A DNA stretch of 47,257 nucleotides from Lichtheimia corymbifera B2541. Taxonomy: Eukaryota > Mucoromycota > Mucoromycetes > Mucorales > Lichtheimiaceae. This document shows positions 32,293-45,979 of this stretch, piece after piece; positions within the stretch are counted from its first letter, which is position 1, and every line of letters begins with the position of its first letter. A program made the translations under genes and the position numbers. The notes below the pieces were generated by a model, which had not been told where the DNA came from, made no database searches, and was given only the letters and a program-made list of their open reading frames with translations. The stretch spans positions 1 to 47,257 of the forward strand of contig JNEU01001141.1 in the NCBI GenBank assembly GCA_000697475.1, written 5' to 3'.

Positions 32293-34475
32293 ATGGCTCC
32301 CGACTTGAGATACAGACCAGCAAGCGAACTCAACACTGAAGAGCCTCTGGCCGTAACATTTCCGGTTATCATCGCCATCGACTTTGGTAAGAGATGAACG
32401 TGGATCGAGGGATGAGTAGTTGCTGATACTGATGCCACAGAATAGGGACTACGTTTTCGGCAAGTCGACTATGCTTTATTATATCAAGTGACGAGTTGCT
32501 TATGGAAGGAGTATCGTTAAGTAGGGTTGCTGTTACAAGTACGCACACGATGAGGAAGTGTATGATATCATAAAATGGCCAAAACACTCTGGATTTTACG
32601 CCAAGGTTCCAAGCTTGCTGTATTATCGCGGACGTTCGAATCGACTTGTTGACTGGGGTGAAGGCGCCCGTCGGCTTTCCTTGCAGGTTTGATACCTTTG
32701 GGCAACGTCAACGTAGCAAGGAGACTGATGGATGATACATGTAGCCTAGAGTGGATGGAAGTCTAGTTCGACGCTTTAAACTTTGTTTGGCGAGTGACTA
32801 TGGTACAGAAAAAGCGCCAGATACCCCGTTTTTATTGCCTGATCAATCGCCCGTGGATGCGATTGCGGATTATCTTCAAGTATTTCATGACTATGTATGC
32901 GAGGAAATGGAAAAGACAGGCGCAAATCGCTATGGCCGTGAACATTATCGTTATGTGAGAATTATGCGCATTACTGGCCAATTGAAATTTACTAACAAAA
33001 CTACTAGGTCCTCACTGTTCCCGCAATATGGGATGATCAAGCGAAAGCCCTCATGCGCGAGGCTATGGTACAGGCAAATATAATACAAGAGAGCGATCCC
33101 CCCGAACGACTGGTGATGGTAACTGAACCCGAGGCAGCAGCTATTTATTGTGAAAAGCAATCTCGCGATTGGAACGTCCAGGATCAAGAAAACTTCATGA
33201 TAGTTGATGCAGGCGGTGGCACAGTGGATCTTATTATATAGTAAGTAGCTGTCAAAATTGCAAATTATGCTTGTTGTTTAAGACCCGCTCTTTTCATGTG
33301 TACTATTATAGCCACATGCATTGGCCACAAGGAGAAGAGAAATCGCTCGAGGAAATCACAAGTGCATCAGGAGGATCCTGCGGAAGCTCTTTTATTGACA
33401 GCAACATGCGTGCCTTGTTAATGGAAAAACTGAAGCTACCAGCCGATGTTGCATCATCCTGTGCAGTAGAAACTATGATGGATACGTTCACTGAAAAGAT
33501 CAAGGTAACGTCGAGTTTACAATGGAATATTTCGCATGTAAATAAATGCCAAATCATGTATAGCCATATTTTAGTGGCAATGAAGACCAATTCCTCCCTG
33601 TACCGATTAGCTTATTATCGCATTGTCAAGGAGCCCCGAGCTCGTTAATTGAAGAGGTCAGTAGCATTGAGAACGCAAAATTTGCAGTCATTAAGCATTG
33701 ATGGAACCAGAATGGATGTGTCCGTTTGCAAGCCGAGGAGCTCAACGACAAGGTGTACAATCCGGTGTTTAATCAAGTTACCGCCTTGATTGAAGATCAA
33801 CTCGAGCTGGCAGGCACAGACGTGAATGCAATGTTTCTTGTTGGTGGTTTTGGCTGCTCAGACTATCTGTATAAAATTGTGGAAGAGCGTTTTCATTCTC
33901 GAATTCCTATTATTGCAATGGCGCCTCGTGGTGATATCGCTGTAGCTCGAGGGGCAGTATACTATATCACCAAGCCCAAGTTAGTGTCAAGCAAGATACT
34001 CCGATATACGTATGGACTACGCACGCGGATGGTTTTCGAAGAGGGATTGGATTTGGAAGATACCGCAGTAGTAACAAGTGATGGGATCAAACGATGTTCA
34101 ACACGTTTTGATGTGATTGCGAGTAAAGGCCAGCAAGTACAAGCCAACACTAAGATCAGCAGAAGATTTTGGGCAGTGTATCCACATAATACTGATGGTA
34201 GGTTTATTAATCAAATTTCGACACGTATTAACTAAACTTTTACAGCTGATCTTTACGTCTACGATGGTGGCAATTCAATACCACGCTATACCACTGATCC
34301 AGGTGTACGAAAGCTTGCCAAATTTCCCATCAAGATGCCTCATTTAGAAGGAGTCACCAAGGGCGATCGTGTTGACATAAGAATAGACTATATTTTTGGT
34401 TCAACCGAACTTAAAGCGCATGTTTTTATTGCGGATAGGCAATTCGAGTTCATCTGTTCATTGTATAAACCTTAG
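32293..34475 (+). CDS. Divergent HSP70-like ATPase (HSPA12-type)
   Basis: A multi-exon gene. It starts MAPDLRYRPASELNTEEPLA; then VIIAIDFGTTFS is the phosphate-1 loop. Later landmarks: YVLTVPAIWDDQAKALMREA, LVMVTEPEAAAIYCE, FMIVDAGGGTVDLIIY (phosphate 2), YFSGNEDQFLPVPISLLSHC, and AMFLVGGFGCSDYLYK (adenosine). It has the ATPase fold but ends in a short beta-rich tail, without the canonical HSP70 substrate domain, as in the HSPA12 family, which is greatly expanded in some filamentous fungi. Introns are about 50-80 nt; 33505-33561 uses the GTATAG acceptor. After DFGTTFS the frame is kept only by a GC-AG intron (32460-32539) or else a frameshift is present. The function is unknown beyond ATP binding. 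Confidence 0.85.
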
Positions 34476-34561
34476 CCTAGACCAATGGCGCCCATAATTC
34501 AGTTTTCTTTGTTCAAATACAAAATTCATCTGCATACATACTATTTACGTGCTGGTAGTAA

Positions 34562-37185
34562 ATGCTTTCCCATAATACATCCCAAAGTAACGAGAGCTCG
34601 TTCTCGGAAACGTGTACACCTTCACAGCCACAACCTATGAAAAGGCCACTTTTGAATTTCGAACGCTTTGCCGAGCTATCTGATTTCGAAGCGAGCGATG
34701 CTGACAATGTTGACATGTTGAGACCGCATGAGTTACTTGAAAGCGAGGCTTTGGAGGATAAGGTGGAGGTTCAGAAAGTGAATGCCAAGGATGAGGACGA
34801 TTCGGTATCAAGTTTTGTTGAAGAATGGACCAACGACCAAGACGAGTTACTGTATCAACAGAGCAACAATGTTCACAAAGAACCCACACACATGATCGAA
34901 GACAATGCTCTCGAAGACAATGACGCAATTGATAAATTATCGCATATAAGCAGCATCGAGGAATCAGGAATCTCCGGCGGTCACTACGAGATGGTTCAAG
35001 AAAATGAAGAAGAGGTTATCCAGAGATCTACAGCAGACGACACTGCGAGATGGAATCCTTCAAATACCGGTGGTGGTCCCTCTATACCAACATTGCATAC
35101 CCATAGCCAAGGTATTGAAAAAAGAGTTCTAGAAAAGAAAAATGGCAATATACTCACAAGAGGAAAAACAGAAGGGAGAAACGTTAGCATTGCAAGTACA
35201 TTTGATCATTGGTTACAACAGAGGCAGATGAAAGATGCCAAATGGCGCGAGCTGCCTCGTGACACTGGAAGAGAATATTCCCAGCCTTGGATCCCTGGAG
35301 AGAAGCAATGTCCTCAGGAACCACCTACAGAAGTGGATCAAGATGACAATACTGATGGAGTATCTTTGGGTGGAAACAGCGACGCTGTACAAAGTTTATT
35401 GCGACATTTCGAGGAACATGATTTGGAAATTCATCAAGAAGCCGATGAGGAAATAATGCTGAACAAGCTGCGCTCGAGATTCAAGTTTCAACCTGAGGTC
35501 GATTTCGAACACGGGATCAAATGTATCGCCAAGAGGATATGCTCTATTAAGCCATTCATGCATTGGCGGACTTTGCGCGCGCTCGACTTGAGTTATCAGC
35601 ATTTAACCACCTTGATTGATCTCGAAGATATAGTCCCGAATCTAGAGGCTATCGATGTGTAAGAGAATACTGCATACTGCAATTACCATATACTGATCTA
35701 TAACTTAGGTCCAATAACGCACTACTAGATATGCCGAGATTGCCAAAATCACTCCAAACGCTCAAGGCGAAGACAAATCGACTTGTGACTATTCGTGGAT
35801 TTCAGCACTTGTCCAATCTACAATATCTAGACATATGCAATAATGCTGTCAATAGCTTTGAAGGTATGTTAAATGGAATTTACTGAGATGTGACTCAACA
35901 TATTCACGTTGTTAACGCGGATTATGGCTTTAGGTGTTAGCCATCTGCATCACTTGCGCACGATCCATGCAGAAAGCAACAAGATATCTTCATGTGGCCC
36001 TTTGAAGAATATGCGAGGGCTTATTCATTTGAATTTAAGAGCAAATTCTATCAAGCAATTTGTATTCCAAACAACAAAAATGTAAGCACTATTAATTTAC
36101 TTCCTTGCATGATGATAAGTACTGATTAATGATGTTATTTAGGGAAAACCTGGAAACGTTGGATGTCTCTTATAACCGAATCGAGAGTCTGGATTCAATC
36201 GAGGGCTTAGTCAACTTGCGTGTTTTGATGCTCGGTAAGTAATACGTGAATCCAGCTGATCTAAAGAAAACTTATCATTGTAATACATAGACCACAATGA
36301 TATCAAATGGATTCATCTTGAAAGCCCAATGGTGAAACTCAAGGTGCTACGTATATGCTATAATCGTCTTCGAGCATTTGATGGGAGCAATTTCCCTGAT
36401 TTGCGTACGCTGTACATGGATGACAACCAAATTGTGCGAATCATTGGGCTATCGTGCATTCCAAGATTAGCTAACTTTTCTATGCGGGACCAGGGCGGAC
36501 AACGAGTGTAAGTATCTTGTGTATCTTTGCGCGTAACTTATTCTAATTATATGATCACACTAGAGAGATAAATATGAAATACTTGCGTGCTGCACGGAAG
36601 CTCTATATGTCCGGCAATGCTTTGAAACATATCTCTGACATTGTTGACTTTTTCACACTCGAGTATCTTGAATTATGTGCAGTGCAGCTTGAAGAGTTAC
36701 CAGAGGACTTCAGCCGTCGTGTTCCAAATCTTGGTGCATTATATTTGAGCCACAACTACCTCAAGGAGATACATGCTCTGCGAAAACTACGACATCTTCG
36801 TAAACTTGTTCTGATCGACAATCGTATCAACAGCCTCTCGAGTACACTCGAAACGATAAAATCATTGGGACGTCTTCAGCATTTGGACTTGCGTCAAAAC
36901 CCCGTTACAGCCAAATTATATCCTCCAGTCAAAACACGAAATGTCAACAGCATCGCAAGCTATCTTGTAAATGAGCATGACCAGACCTGGACTTCTCGCG
37001 ATATCTCATTTACACAGGCTCTACCACAGCATTGGAATGAGCGACGACAAAGTTATCGTGCTTTATGTATCAAGTGCCGACCAAGATTAGTTATGCTAGA
37101 TGGGGTTCAAGTGACTGAAGAAGAAACCAAAACAGTGGATGAGATCTGTGCTGCATTAAGTAGCAAATACAAGGAAGGACAATAA
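34562..37185 (+). CDS. CDC11: CDC11/NUD1-like leucine-rich-repeat scaffold of the septation network
   Basis: The first exon (34562-35662) encodes an acidic, Ser/Asp/Glu-rich N-terminal half, including STFDHWLQQRQMKDAKWREL and a Trp-rich stretch. It is followed by LRRs over several exons: LRALDLSYQHLTTLIDLEDI, LQTLKAKTNRLVTIRGFQHL, LQYLDICNNAVNSFEGVSHL, LETLDVSYNRIESLDSIEGL, LRTLYMDDNQIVRIIG, LGALYLSHNYLKEIHALRKL. The end is an LRR cap: LQHLDLRQNPVTAKLYPP and YRALCIKCRPRLVMLDGVQV. An acidic N-terminus plus C-terminal LRRs with this cap is the layout of fission yeast Cdc11 and budding yeast Nud1, spindle-pole scaffolds controlling mitotic exit and septation. Another centriolin-like LRR protein is possible. 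It starts only 86 bp after the HSP70-like stop. Confidence 0.7.
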
Positions 37186-37258
37186 ATTGTAGAAGACAAT
37201 GAGAGAATTTCTATTTTTTACTTTATTGACCAAACCCATAAAGTTCCATTACGCTAAA

Positions 37259-38246
37259 TCATTGAATATCGTCGATCATAGAGAGCATATTTTGGCGGTG
37301 TTGATTCATGTCGATCTGGGTATTATCATGCTCCTGCATTGTTGTATCTTCGTCATTATTTGATGCATTGATGGCTTCTGATGGTTGTGGATGGTTGTGG
37401 GATTCATCGCCTGTGAGCAACTGCTTCGTTGTATCTTCTCCGTAGGCTTGTAAATCTTTTAACATCTTCTGGCTTTTGCTATAAAAGAGTGAGATAAGTT
37501 TCTGACAAAGTTTGGGTGTATATATACTACATTACTTACTCTCTCAATGCAGCTGCCATTTCCTTCTTTTTTGTAATCTGATTCTCCATCAATAGCCGTA
37601 AAGTCTCTCTCGCCTGTTATATGGATAAATCAATACTCAAGTTAGAATGCCATGATTTGAACTCACTTGATGTGGCCTGTATTCATTAAGGATATGATGC
37701 ATATTGATGAAGATAGTGCTGATATTTTCAATCTTTTGCCCGTACTAGAATTACATAGCGTAATGTTAATAAGATTGATGTGCTAAATACAACACCACCG
37801 CATTTACCTCTTGAGGATTTTCAACGAGCGTTTGTAAAAGCTGTAGGTATTGGGCCATCAGATTCCGATTGAGTTTCTTGAGTTCTCGGATAGGATCTTT
37901 GTAATACAACATGAATACCAACGCCCCACAAATCTGCTGCATAATAGTAACATTTACCGATATTCCCTTCAGGGAAAAGCTGTCGCACACCCAGATCGCT
38001 CAACGACTGTAAACTTTCGTGTACTTGCCATCGCTGATCAAAGATGGTATATGATTCTGAAGGTGGCGGTGGAGGCTCAAGTGCTTTTAGTGAGAAATCA
38101 GGGTACAAAGGTTGGGTAATAAGTGTATCAGGAAATACGCCCGTTTTTTGGGCACTGTGAAGTTTGTCGAGATTCTCTGATGTGTATCGTTTATAAAGAA
38201 ATGGTGGATCGGGCCAAGCGCTGGCATTGGATTGTGCTTCGTTCAT
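37259..38246 (-). CDS. MED7: Mediator complex subunit 7
   Basis: MED7 belongs to the middle module of Mediator, which links activators to RNA polymerase II. It starts MNEAQSNASAWPDPPFLYKR-Y, the family's opening PPPP/WPDPP-FYKxYT. Next, EPPPPPSESYTIFDQRWQV and LSDLGVRQLFPEG are signature phrases. A phase-1 intron joins NI/DPIRELKKLNRNLMAQYL. Then come YGQKIENISTIFINMHHILN-EYRPHQ and ARETLRLLMENQITKKKEMA, the long coiled coil that pairs with MED21. The Gln/Asn/Asp-rich tail ends SMIDDIQ. Four or five exons. Its stop lies 73 bp from the convergent CDC11-like stop. Confidence 0.93.
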
Positions 38247-38697
38247 TGTCGCGTGCTGCTGTCTTTTGAAAGGGGGCGGAGGAGAGAAAGAACAGAATCA
38301 CAATTTTGTGGTTTGCTTGAGTTGTCCGGCCAATCAGGCTTTGAGCTTCATGCTGTGCTTGCGTTGGACCTTAAAGTGTATCATTGCACCCTCCACATCA
38401 ATGAGAATATATGGTGCTGCAGATGAGAGCTAGGTGAGCATTGATAGAAAGAGCCATCGTACAGATAGAATCATTGTTGCCTATTCAGTAATCGCATGCA
38501 CAATTCTTCCTGCACAAATGCATTGCTAAGTTTCCCTACACTCTCCAAACAATCATTGCCTAGCCATTTGTCATACATTACGCTGGTTTTGATGCATTCA
38601 CATTATTGCTGAAATGACAACAAGTTGTAATTTTAATATGGCCACATGACCAGCATTCGATTATAAAAGTACAGGATGGGCGTTGTTATAAGTATTA
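38247..38697. other. Spacer upstream of MED7
   Basis: 451 bp between the MED7 start and the stop of the next minus-strand gene. It presumably carries the MED7 promoter. Two frames here (38227-38433, 38232-38426) are not credible. Confidence 0.4.
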
Positions 38698-39828
38698 CTA
38701 GGCCAGTTGGAATGGACAATATATACCAGGAGCTGAGAAACGTTTGTTGAGCTGCTCGTCGATTTGATCATCCGTAGATGAAAGTAAACGCATGGCCGCA
38801 TCGCGTAAAGTTCGTCTGTGAATCATACGTGGATATCGAAATGCAAGCAAGTCGTCATGTTGCGTTGCTTGCTGCCCTTCCTCACGCACTGTGCGTAGTT
38901 GGGGTGCAAAATGAAGACTCAACCTAGCACGTTTGGCTTGCGTTACACGTGATGTGGAGGATATTGAGATGCCAGAGTCACGCTGTGCAGGTCTAAAATT
39001 CCCATTGGTAAAATTGTGAATGTCTTCGTGTAGCATTGTCATTGTTTGTTCATGATACTGCTGATAAGCACTACTCGTTGCTGGGCTGTTTGGCAATTCA
39101 TTGTTCTCCAATAGCGAGGAGTTGATAGGTCGAGGTGAAAGTGACGTGGATGGTGTATTAATGTTATGCCTTCTGAATAAAAGCTGCAGCCAAATGGGTC
39201 GTTTGCTGTTCTTTGCATGGGGAGATTCTCTATCACTGCGACCAGTGAGACTGCTTGAGCGAGTTAACGATGAATGGGTTGACTGGTGCTGTGTTTGATC
39301 ATCCACAATGCGTTCAGAAACAACCTCTTCATTGACAGAGAGTGTGTCTAGCGGCACAAGTGAAGAAATCTCCATTTGTGTACGGCGCCGCAACTCGGCT
39401 TCTATCTGGAGCATACGAGTCTGGTTTGTGACAAATGATTCAACATAACTACAACGTGCATCTTCACTTGATGGATGCTAAGCCCTATGAGATTAGCCCC
39501 TGATATAATGTTGTCGAGCATCAAAGCATCGACTTACAGAATTCGTGTGATATAGCAAATTATCTTCTGTCAGTGGACTGACAAATGGCTCCATATCAGC
39601 GATTAATTGTAAATCTTGTGGTACTCCATTTGTATCAATATCCGGATTCAACTCTTCCAGCGGTACCATCCTTGTATCTCTCGCCACTGTATCTGGAGAT
39701 GTGGCGGCAAAACGGTCATTACCATTGCCATGTTTATCCATGATAGTTGAAATGCCAGCTGTGCTACATGTAGATGTTGCTTGCTGGCATGGTGGAAATG
39801 AGTGTCGGTGTAGCAGTTCTCTGTGCAT
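38698..39828 (-). CDS. Two-exon protein of unknown function, Ser/Arg-rich
   Basis: Exon 1 (from MHRELLHRHSFPPCQQATST) joins exon 2 through a GTAAGTCG...GCTTAG intron (39478-39537), giving LLYHTNS/HPSSEDARCSYVES and then TRMLQIEAELRRRTQMEISS. The product is about 355 residues. It is largely polar, with Ser clusters (SSLTRSSSLTGRSDRES; RDSGISISSTSRVT) that look like kinase targets and a basic end (MIHRRTLRDAAMRLL). There are no membrane segments and no domain I recognise. The perfect frame match across a consensus intron supports it as a real gene. Confidence 0.65.
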
Positions 39829-40265
39829 TAGAGTGTATCTAAAAAGTGGATGGGGGGTTGGGTTTGGGAAAAGAAGAAGGAAAAGATATCATTATGTCCA
39901 GATCAAATCAAACCGATCGGCTCAAATGATGGAAACGGAAGTCATGTGGTAGCTGTTCTTGAGCTCCTTTCCCTCCAGTCATTTTCTGCTTGTTTAAAGA
40001 TCTATTTGCAATAGATTTTCGTCAACATATTGGCCCAACAATGCTAAGCACAACATTGTACCACTCTTACTGTTTTCGAGAGGTATCCCAAAATACGTGA
40101 AATCTCAACCCCCTAGTCTACTTGACAACACATCCATGCTATATCTGCACACAACCGGTCTTTAGATATACATCGGCCCAAATATATATATTTATCAAAC
40201 ACAATTAAACGAAGGATATCTATGCTAAGTTTTGCAAAAAAAGGCTAATCACGTATACTGTGCAT
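39829..40265. other. Spacer between the orphan gene and GTR1
   Basis: 437 bp, AT-rich. It presumably contains the promoter of the orphan minus-strand gene and the 3' end of GTR1. Nothing else was recognised. Confidence 0.4.
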
Positions 40266-41596
<1,331 letters not shown>

Positions 41597-42148
41597 CGTT
41601 AATGTGGTTTGGAGTGGCAAACACTGAAGGCCTGCACTTGTTGGCTAGGATTGCGGACGTTTTTTGATTGACCAATGAAGCTGCATGATTATAGCGCTTA
41701 TCATGCCGTGTGCGCATTCAGGTAGCTTAGGCAATACAACACATAACATGTCCACATATAAAATCAGGATCATTGGATCTGATTGAACCCTTCTGCTTTA
41801 TTTAGATGGGGGCATCCCTCAAGTGGTTGTTCGATCAAATGTATATGCAAGCGTTTTTCTCACATCCACAATGCAAAATACTATTCATCCAAATTTGTGA
41901 TCCTCAATGTACAAGGTTTCCCTGTGATCATGGTGAAGTTAAATATACAAAAGAATAGGGGTAGGATCATGTATAAGGTCAGAGAGAGTGAGTGTGTATA
42001 TACAAAGAGAAAACTATTGAGATGGTCATTTCTTTTTTTGTTGTCTTCATCAGGTCATTGAATCTCCAAATAGGCCCATCAGTGTTCTTCCTTTTTCCTT
42101 TGGCACTTTCAAGTTGTGCAGTTCTGATATTTTTGGCAACGACGACAG
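41597..42148. other. Spacer upstream of GTR1
   Basis: About 550 bp. The GTR1 promoter and 5' UTR must lie in the first part. The frames at 41783-42061 and 41992-42252 are low-complexity and unsupported. Confidence 0.4.
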
Positions 42149-42690
42149 CTAGAATTTTGACTTGTAAGAGGCAGTTGAATAAGGCAGGGAACGCACCAAG
42201 ATCAGATTGTTGTGCGATATACTTGGGCCTTCAAAATCCATGGCATATATAGTAAAATGAAAACCTGTAAAAAGATCCAGGTCAATGAAAATCCAACCAT
42301 CGTTCATACTTAAATCAACTTACCCTCGACAAGGATCCCAAACACCGTTGCATCTTCAACACTGATTACATCCAACATTTTGTTCAGCATTCCCCGCATT
42401 TCGATCCCAAGCTTGACAAAGTCATCCGCAGTTTCCTTGATTAGATGGAGGTTTTACCTCACAGGTAGTGATATCAATTTCCTGCACGGATAACATGGAT
42501 GAGGCCGACCTGATTTTGCATGTACTTGTGTTTCCCAGAATGGGGTTGCCATTTTCCTACAAATATGCAAGACACCTTTTTAATAACATATATATGAAAC
42601 GAAGGTGATGGTCATACTTACCACAAAGAAGGATCCATCAAGGAGCACAGCCAAATGTCATTAGGTAGCAATGAGCACAGCAAGTGGTAA
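42149..42690 (-). pseudogene. Decayed gene of a Mucoromycota-expanded hypothetical family
   Basis: Pieces in order on the minus strand: VLLDGSFFV, an intron (GTAAGT...TTTGTAG), then ENGNPILGNTSTCKIRSASS and EIDITTCEVKPPSNQ. The frame then breaks (stop soon after) and resumes in another frame as ETADDFVKLGIEMRGMLNKM, VISVEDATVFGILVEG, an intron, and FHFTIYAMDFEGPSISHNNL-ILVR to a stop at 42149. The layout resembles a Mucorales hypothetical family that I know from memory, with ..ICEFKP.. then ..KLGNEMK.. then ..CGILVEG.. and FVMDL. About 20 residues seem to be missing where the frame breaks. No start could be found. Confidence 0.5.
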
Positions 42691-42699
42691 AGTATATTA

Positions 42700-45580
42700 C
42701 TTAAACATCCACACTACCATGTCCTATTCTTCGGCTTTTCAACGGGCTCTTTTCAACCAGCTAATGATCCTTGGAGAGATGAAGACACAATAAGCCATTG
42801 TGATCTAAAGAGTGTTAAACACGAATTTCTTTTGGGCATGGATACCAACCACCATCGTCATCATCGAGTACATGCATGGACAGCTACCACGGCTGGGCTC
42901 TGTTATCAGGAAACCAAACCCATCGCTGATGAATGTATCCGCCCCAATTTATCAATTCATGCATCATCCCCAACAAGTACTTTATCATTCTTCCCTCTTC
43001 TGCTGCAAGAACATAGAAATTCACACGCCCACCAGCCATACACAATAAAAGGATATTGTCGTGCACCATCGCACTCTCCACATACACCTATTTCCTCTAT
43101 CATATCACTTTGATTGCTTACACCATCGAGCCAAGCGTATGTGGGTAACCACGGCTTGTGATCCTTCATGATCTTTCATTGTTCCGTACTTCCATTGTCA
43201 TTGTTGTCATTGTGATATCTGGTTTATTATAATAAGATAAAAGCCTAATGATCTTGCATGATGAGTCACGCACTCATGTCCCTCTTAATAGAGCTACGTT
43301 TTGTAATGCATATGCCAAAGTTGGATTCGGTGATCCGGTCTGCTACATCCGCATAGGATTGATATAACGGCTTCTGTTAGACATGCCTGAATCGCCTCGG
43401 GGTTGCCAATCTACAACACTTTGCCACCGGGTAGAATCAGAAGCAAGATCTATGGAAGAGCTGTGGATCGGCCTAGGAGCAAGGAACAACAACATCAGAT
43501 GGCACTTTTGTGGAAGAAGCAATACACCGATTTAGTTGTCCATCCCCTCAAAAGATCGTGATAAGCGGTTCAAATGGGCCAATGGTGCCCCCGAACACCG
43601 CCTGTACTCCTTGAGTGCATTGGTTTGCAGGGATCATATATATGCGTGCAGCTACTAGTGAGAATCATCCACTGAAGAAGTTGATCAAAGATTTTGGACC
43701 AGAGGGATGCGAAGATGACCATTGGATGGAAGACGAAGACCAAGTGCTTGCAGCTCTTTCACGACGCAGCCATTATATGTTAGGTGGTTTGGAAGGCAAT
43801 GCTTTGATTGACCAATGCGGCAATTATCTGAGTCACGTTGGATGCGAGATAGGCTTTCTTTCCGTTCACTTCTTGAAGGATCTAAAGTGAAGATCACAAG
43901 AAATGGCTCGCTTGTGTTACGGTGGATGGATGATAGTATACAAGGCGAGTCGTCATCGAGATGCGTTGCTTTGAGTGGATCCCGTTGTAGTTGCGAATTG
44001 AAGAGGAGACATTTATGCTTCATTTCTTGTCGGCTGGTCTTGGTTCACAAGTGATCAAGGACGTGGAGTCAGATGCCATGAGAGGTGAAGATTTCATTGT
44101 AAGACAAGGATTCTACAGGCACCAGGCACCAGCTTTGATACGCCAACATCGGCATGCTGTTGGCTCGGATCGTCTTTAGAGAAGTGAACGAGCGCGCATT
44201 GAAAGTACAGCACCAATACAGCCAATGATTTTGGATCAAGGGCTACAAGGGAGAAGATAATCATCTCAAGAAGCAATTGGCGGATGTTTATGGTCAGCTT
44301 CGATGTGCGGTGACAACCCCTCCAAATTTACCTTGCCATGCAATCATCAAGATGCAGTGTACCTTTTGCACCATTGCTTCTCAATGATTATCCTGACAGG
44401 GAGGAGAGGTGAGAACGCTGAACCTTTACAGGATGTTAGTATATATGATCATCGCCTTGGAAATGACTCTTGATTAATGATCATTAATATGTATAGGTAC
44501 ACATTACGAGTACCTTTGCCTGGTACCAAACCTTTTGAGGACTATATTGTCACGCACCATACATCGATCTCACACTTTTGCTGACTTCTGGCTGGATTCG
44601 ATGCATACCCCCCTGGGGAACACCAAGAATGCTTTGGGATACTACGATTGAAATAGCAGCAATTCTTCGTCAATATGTCACGGTGACAAGGAAGCAAACA
44701 AGGTTAAGAGAGGGAAATGCAGGCATTGAATACAGGATCATCTAGTTTGGCCGCCCATTGAATAGATATATATATTTTAACAATATGTTTTAAGCTGTGT
44801 TATAACACTAGTTTATCAAAATAAAGATATAGGTCAGGTTTACAGGGCGTGCTTGCTACTATTGTCCATGAGCCAGTAAAGTGCTTTGAAACAAGTAACG
44901 GCAGAGAGAGCATATGCAGCCAATATCAAAAAGATGATTGTATGATCCACGGCTATTGCTTGGCTTGGTCGATAACTCGTATACACCCAGGACTGCAAAG
45001 GATATTGCCATATACGGACACCAAGGTACAGAAGGGATCAAGGTGGGTCGATTGCTACGATGGGCGTGTCAACAGATCCCATATGCTTACAATGCTGCTT
45101 GCGTCTCTAGATCTACCATATACATCCAGTGGTATCCATGGATACGTTGACGAGTGCACCAATTGGGCTTGCCATGGCGATCTTGAGTCCACAGAAATTC
45201 CAAAGCTTTTAGTCACTTATGTCGCAAGCATATAGCAAGATCTTGGTGTCAATCAACAATAAAAGGGCTGAATGCGCGCAATGTAGGAAGGAAGGGGGAA
45301 ATGTTAACAATCTGGCTGACTACTGCTTGCTCCTGTTGTCTCATACCCCATATACTGTCCACCACTTTATCATCATGATCCAAATAAACTTGCATATATT
45401 TTATTGATACTATGTGAATCACACGACCTTTCTCTATCTTTTGCAGTAAACCTCATGTAAAAAGGATGGAATTTGGTGGAGGTAGCTATGGACAAAGAAA
45501 GGTGAAAATGGCGTGTCAACCAACTAAAAACGCGCTTCTTCACACGTCTCTCAAACATATGCCCCACAATATATACATCA
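42700..45580. other. Gene-poor region, no supported gene
   Basis: Several 60-130 residue open frames occur, such as 43615-43890 (+) and 44849-45235 (+), but none matches a known family and none can be extended through credible splice sites. It may hold eroded genes or unique intergenic DNA. Confidence 0.4.
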
Positions 45581-45979
45581 TATTGATCGCACAGCTTTTC
45601 TCTATCGTTTGATATATCATTTGTCCAGAAACGATGAAAAAATGCAACCCAAAGACTCGGGTCCGGGAACTATAAACGCGTTTTTAAGCGTGTTCCATCA
45701 ATACAACCCGACTCAGTGTTGGTCTCATGTTGACCGCAGCACTTTTATCTTTCATTTGAGGTATTACGTGTTTATAAAAGCTCAAGTTTATTATGATTTG
45801 TATTCAAAAAGACTAAAACTAAGAGGCAATTGGTTTCCACAAGTCTATAACAACTCGTGTACTCACAGGAATGACCACGAGAAGGTTTGCCTCATCATTC
45901 CCGCCTTTAGCCAAGGGCACCAACCTTGACCAAGGCACAGAGAAAGCAGCACTCAACCAGAACTTAAAAGAATTGCAAA

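Noticed and set aside
43800..43880. Tubulin-like phrase (DQCGNYLSHVGCEIGF) in the frame 43615-43890
   Set aside because: Nothing before or after it follows tubulin, so the resemblance to the GQCGNQIG motif is too short to mean anything.
44849..45235. 128-aa plus-strand frame as a gene
   Set aside because: No recognisable domain, no credible splice extension, and an overlapping second frame of similar quality.
45609..45929. 106-aa plus-strand frame
   Set aside because: Composition and lack of similarity suggest a chance frame.
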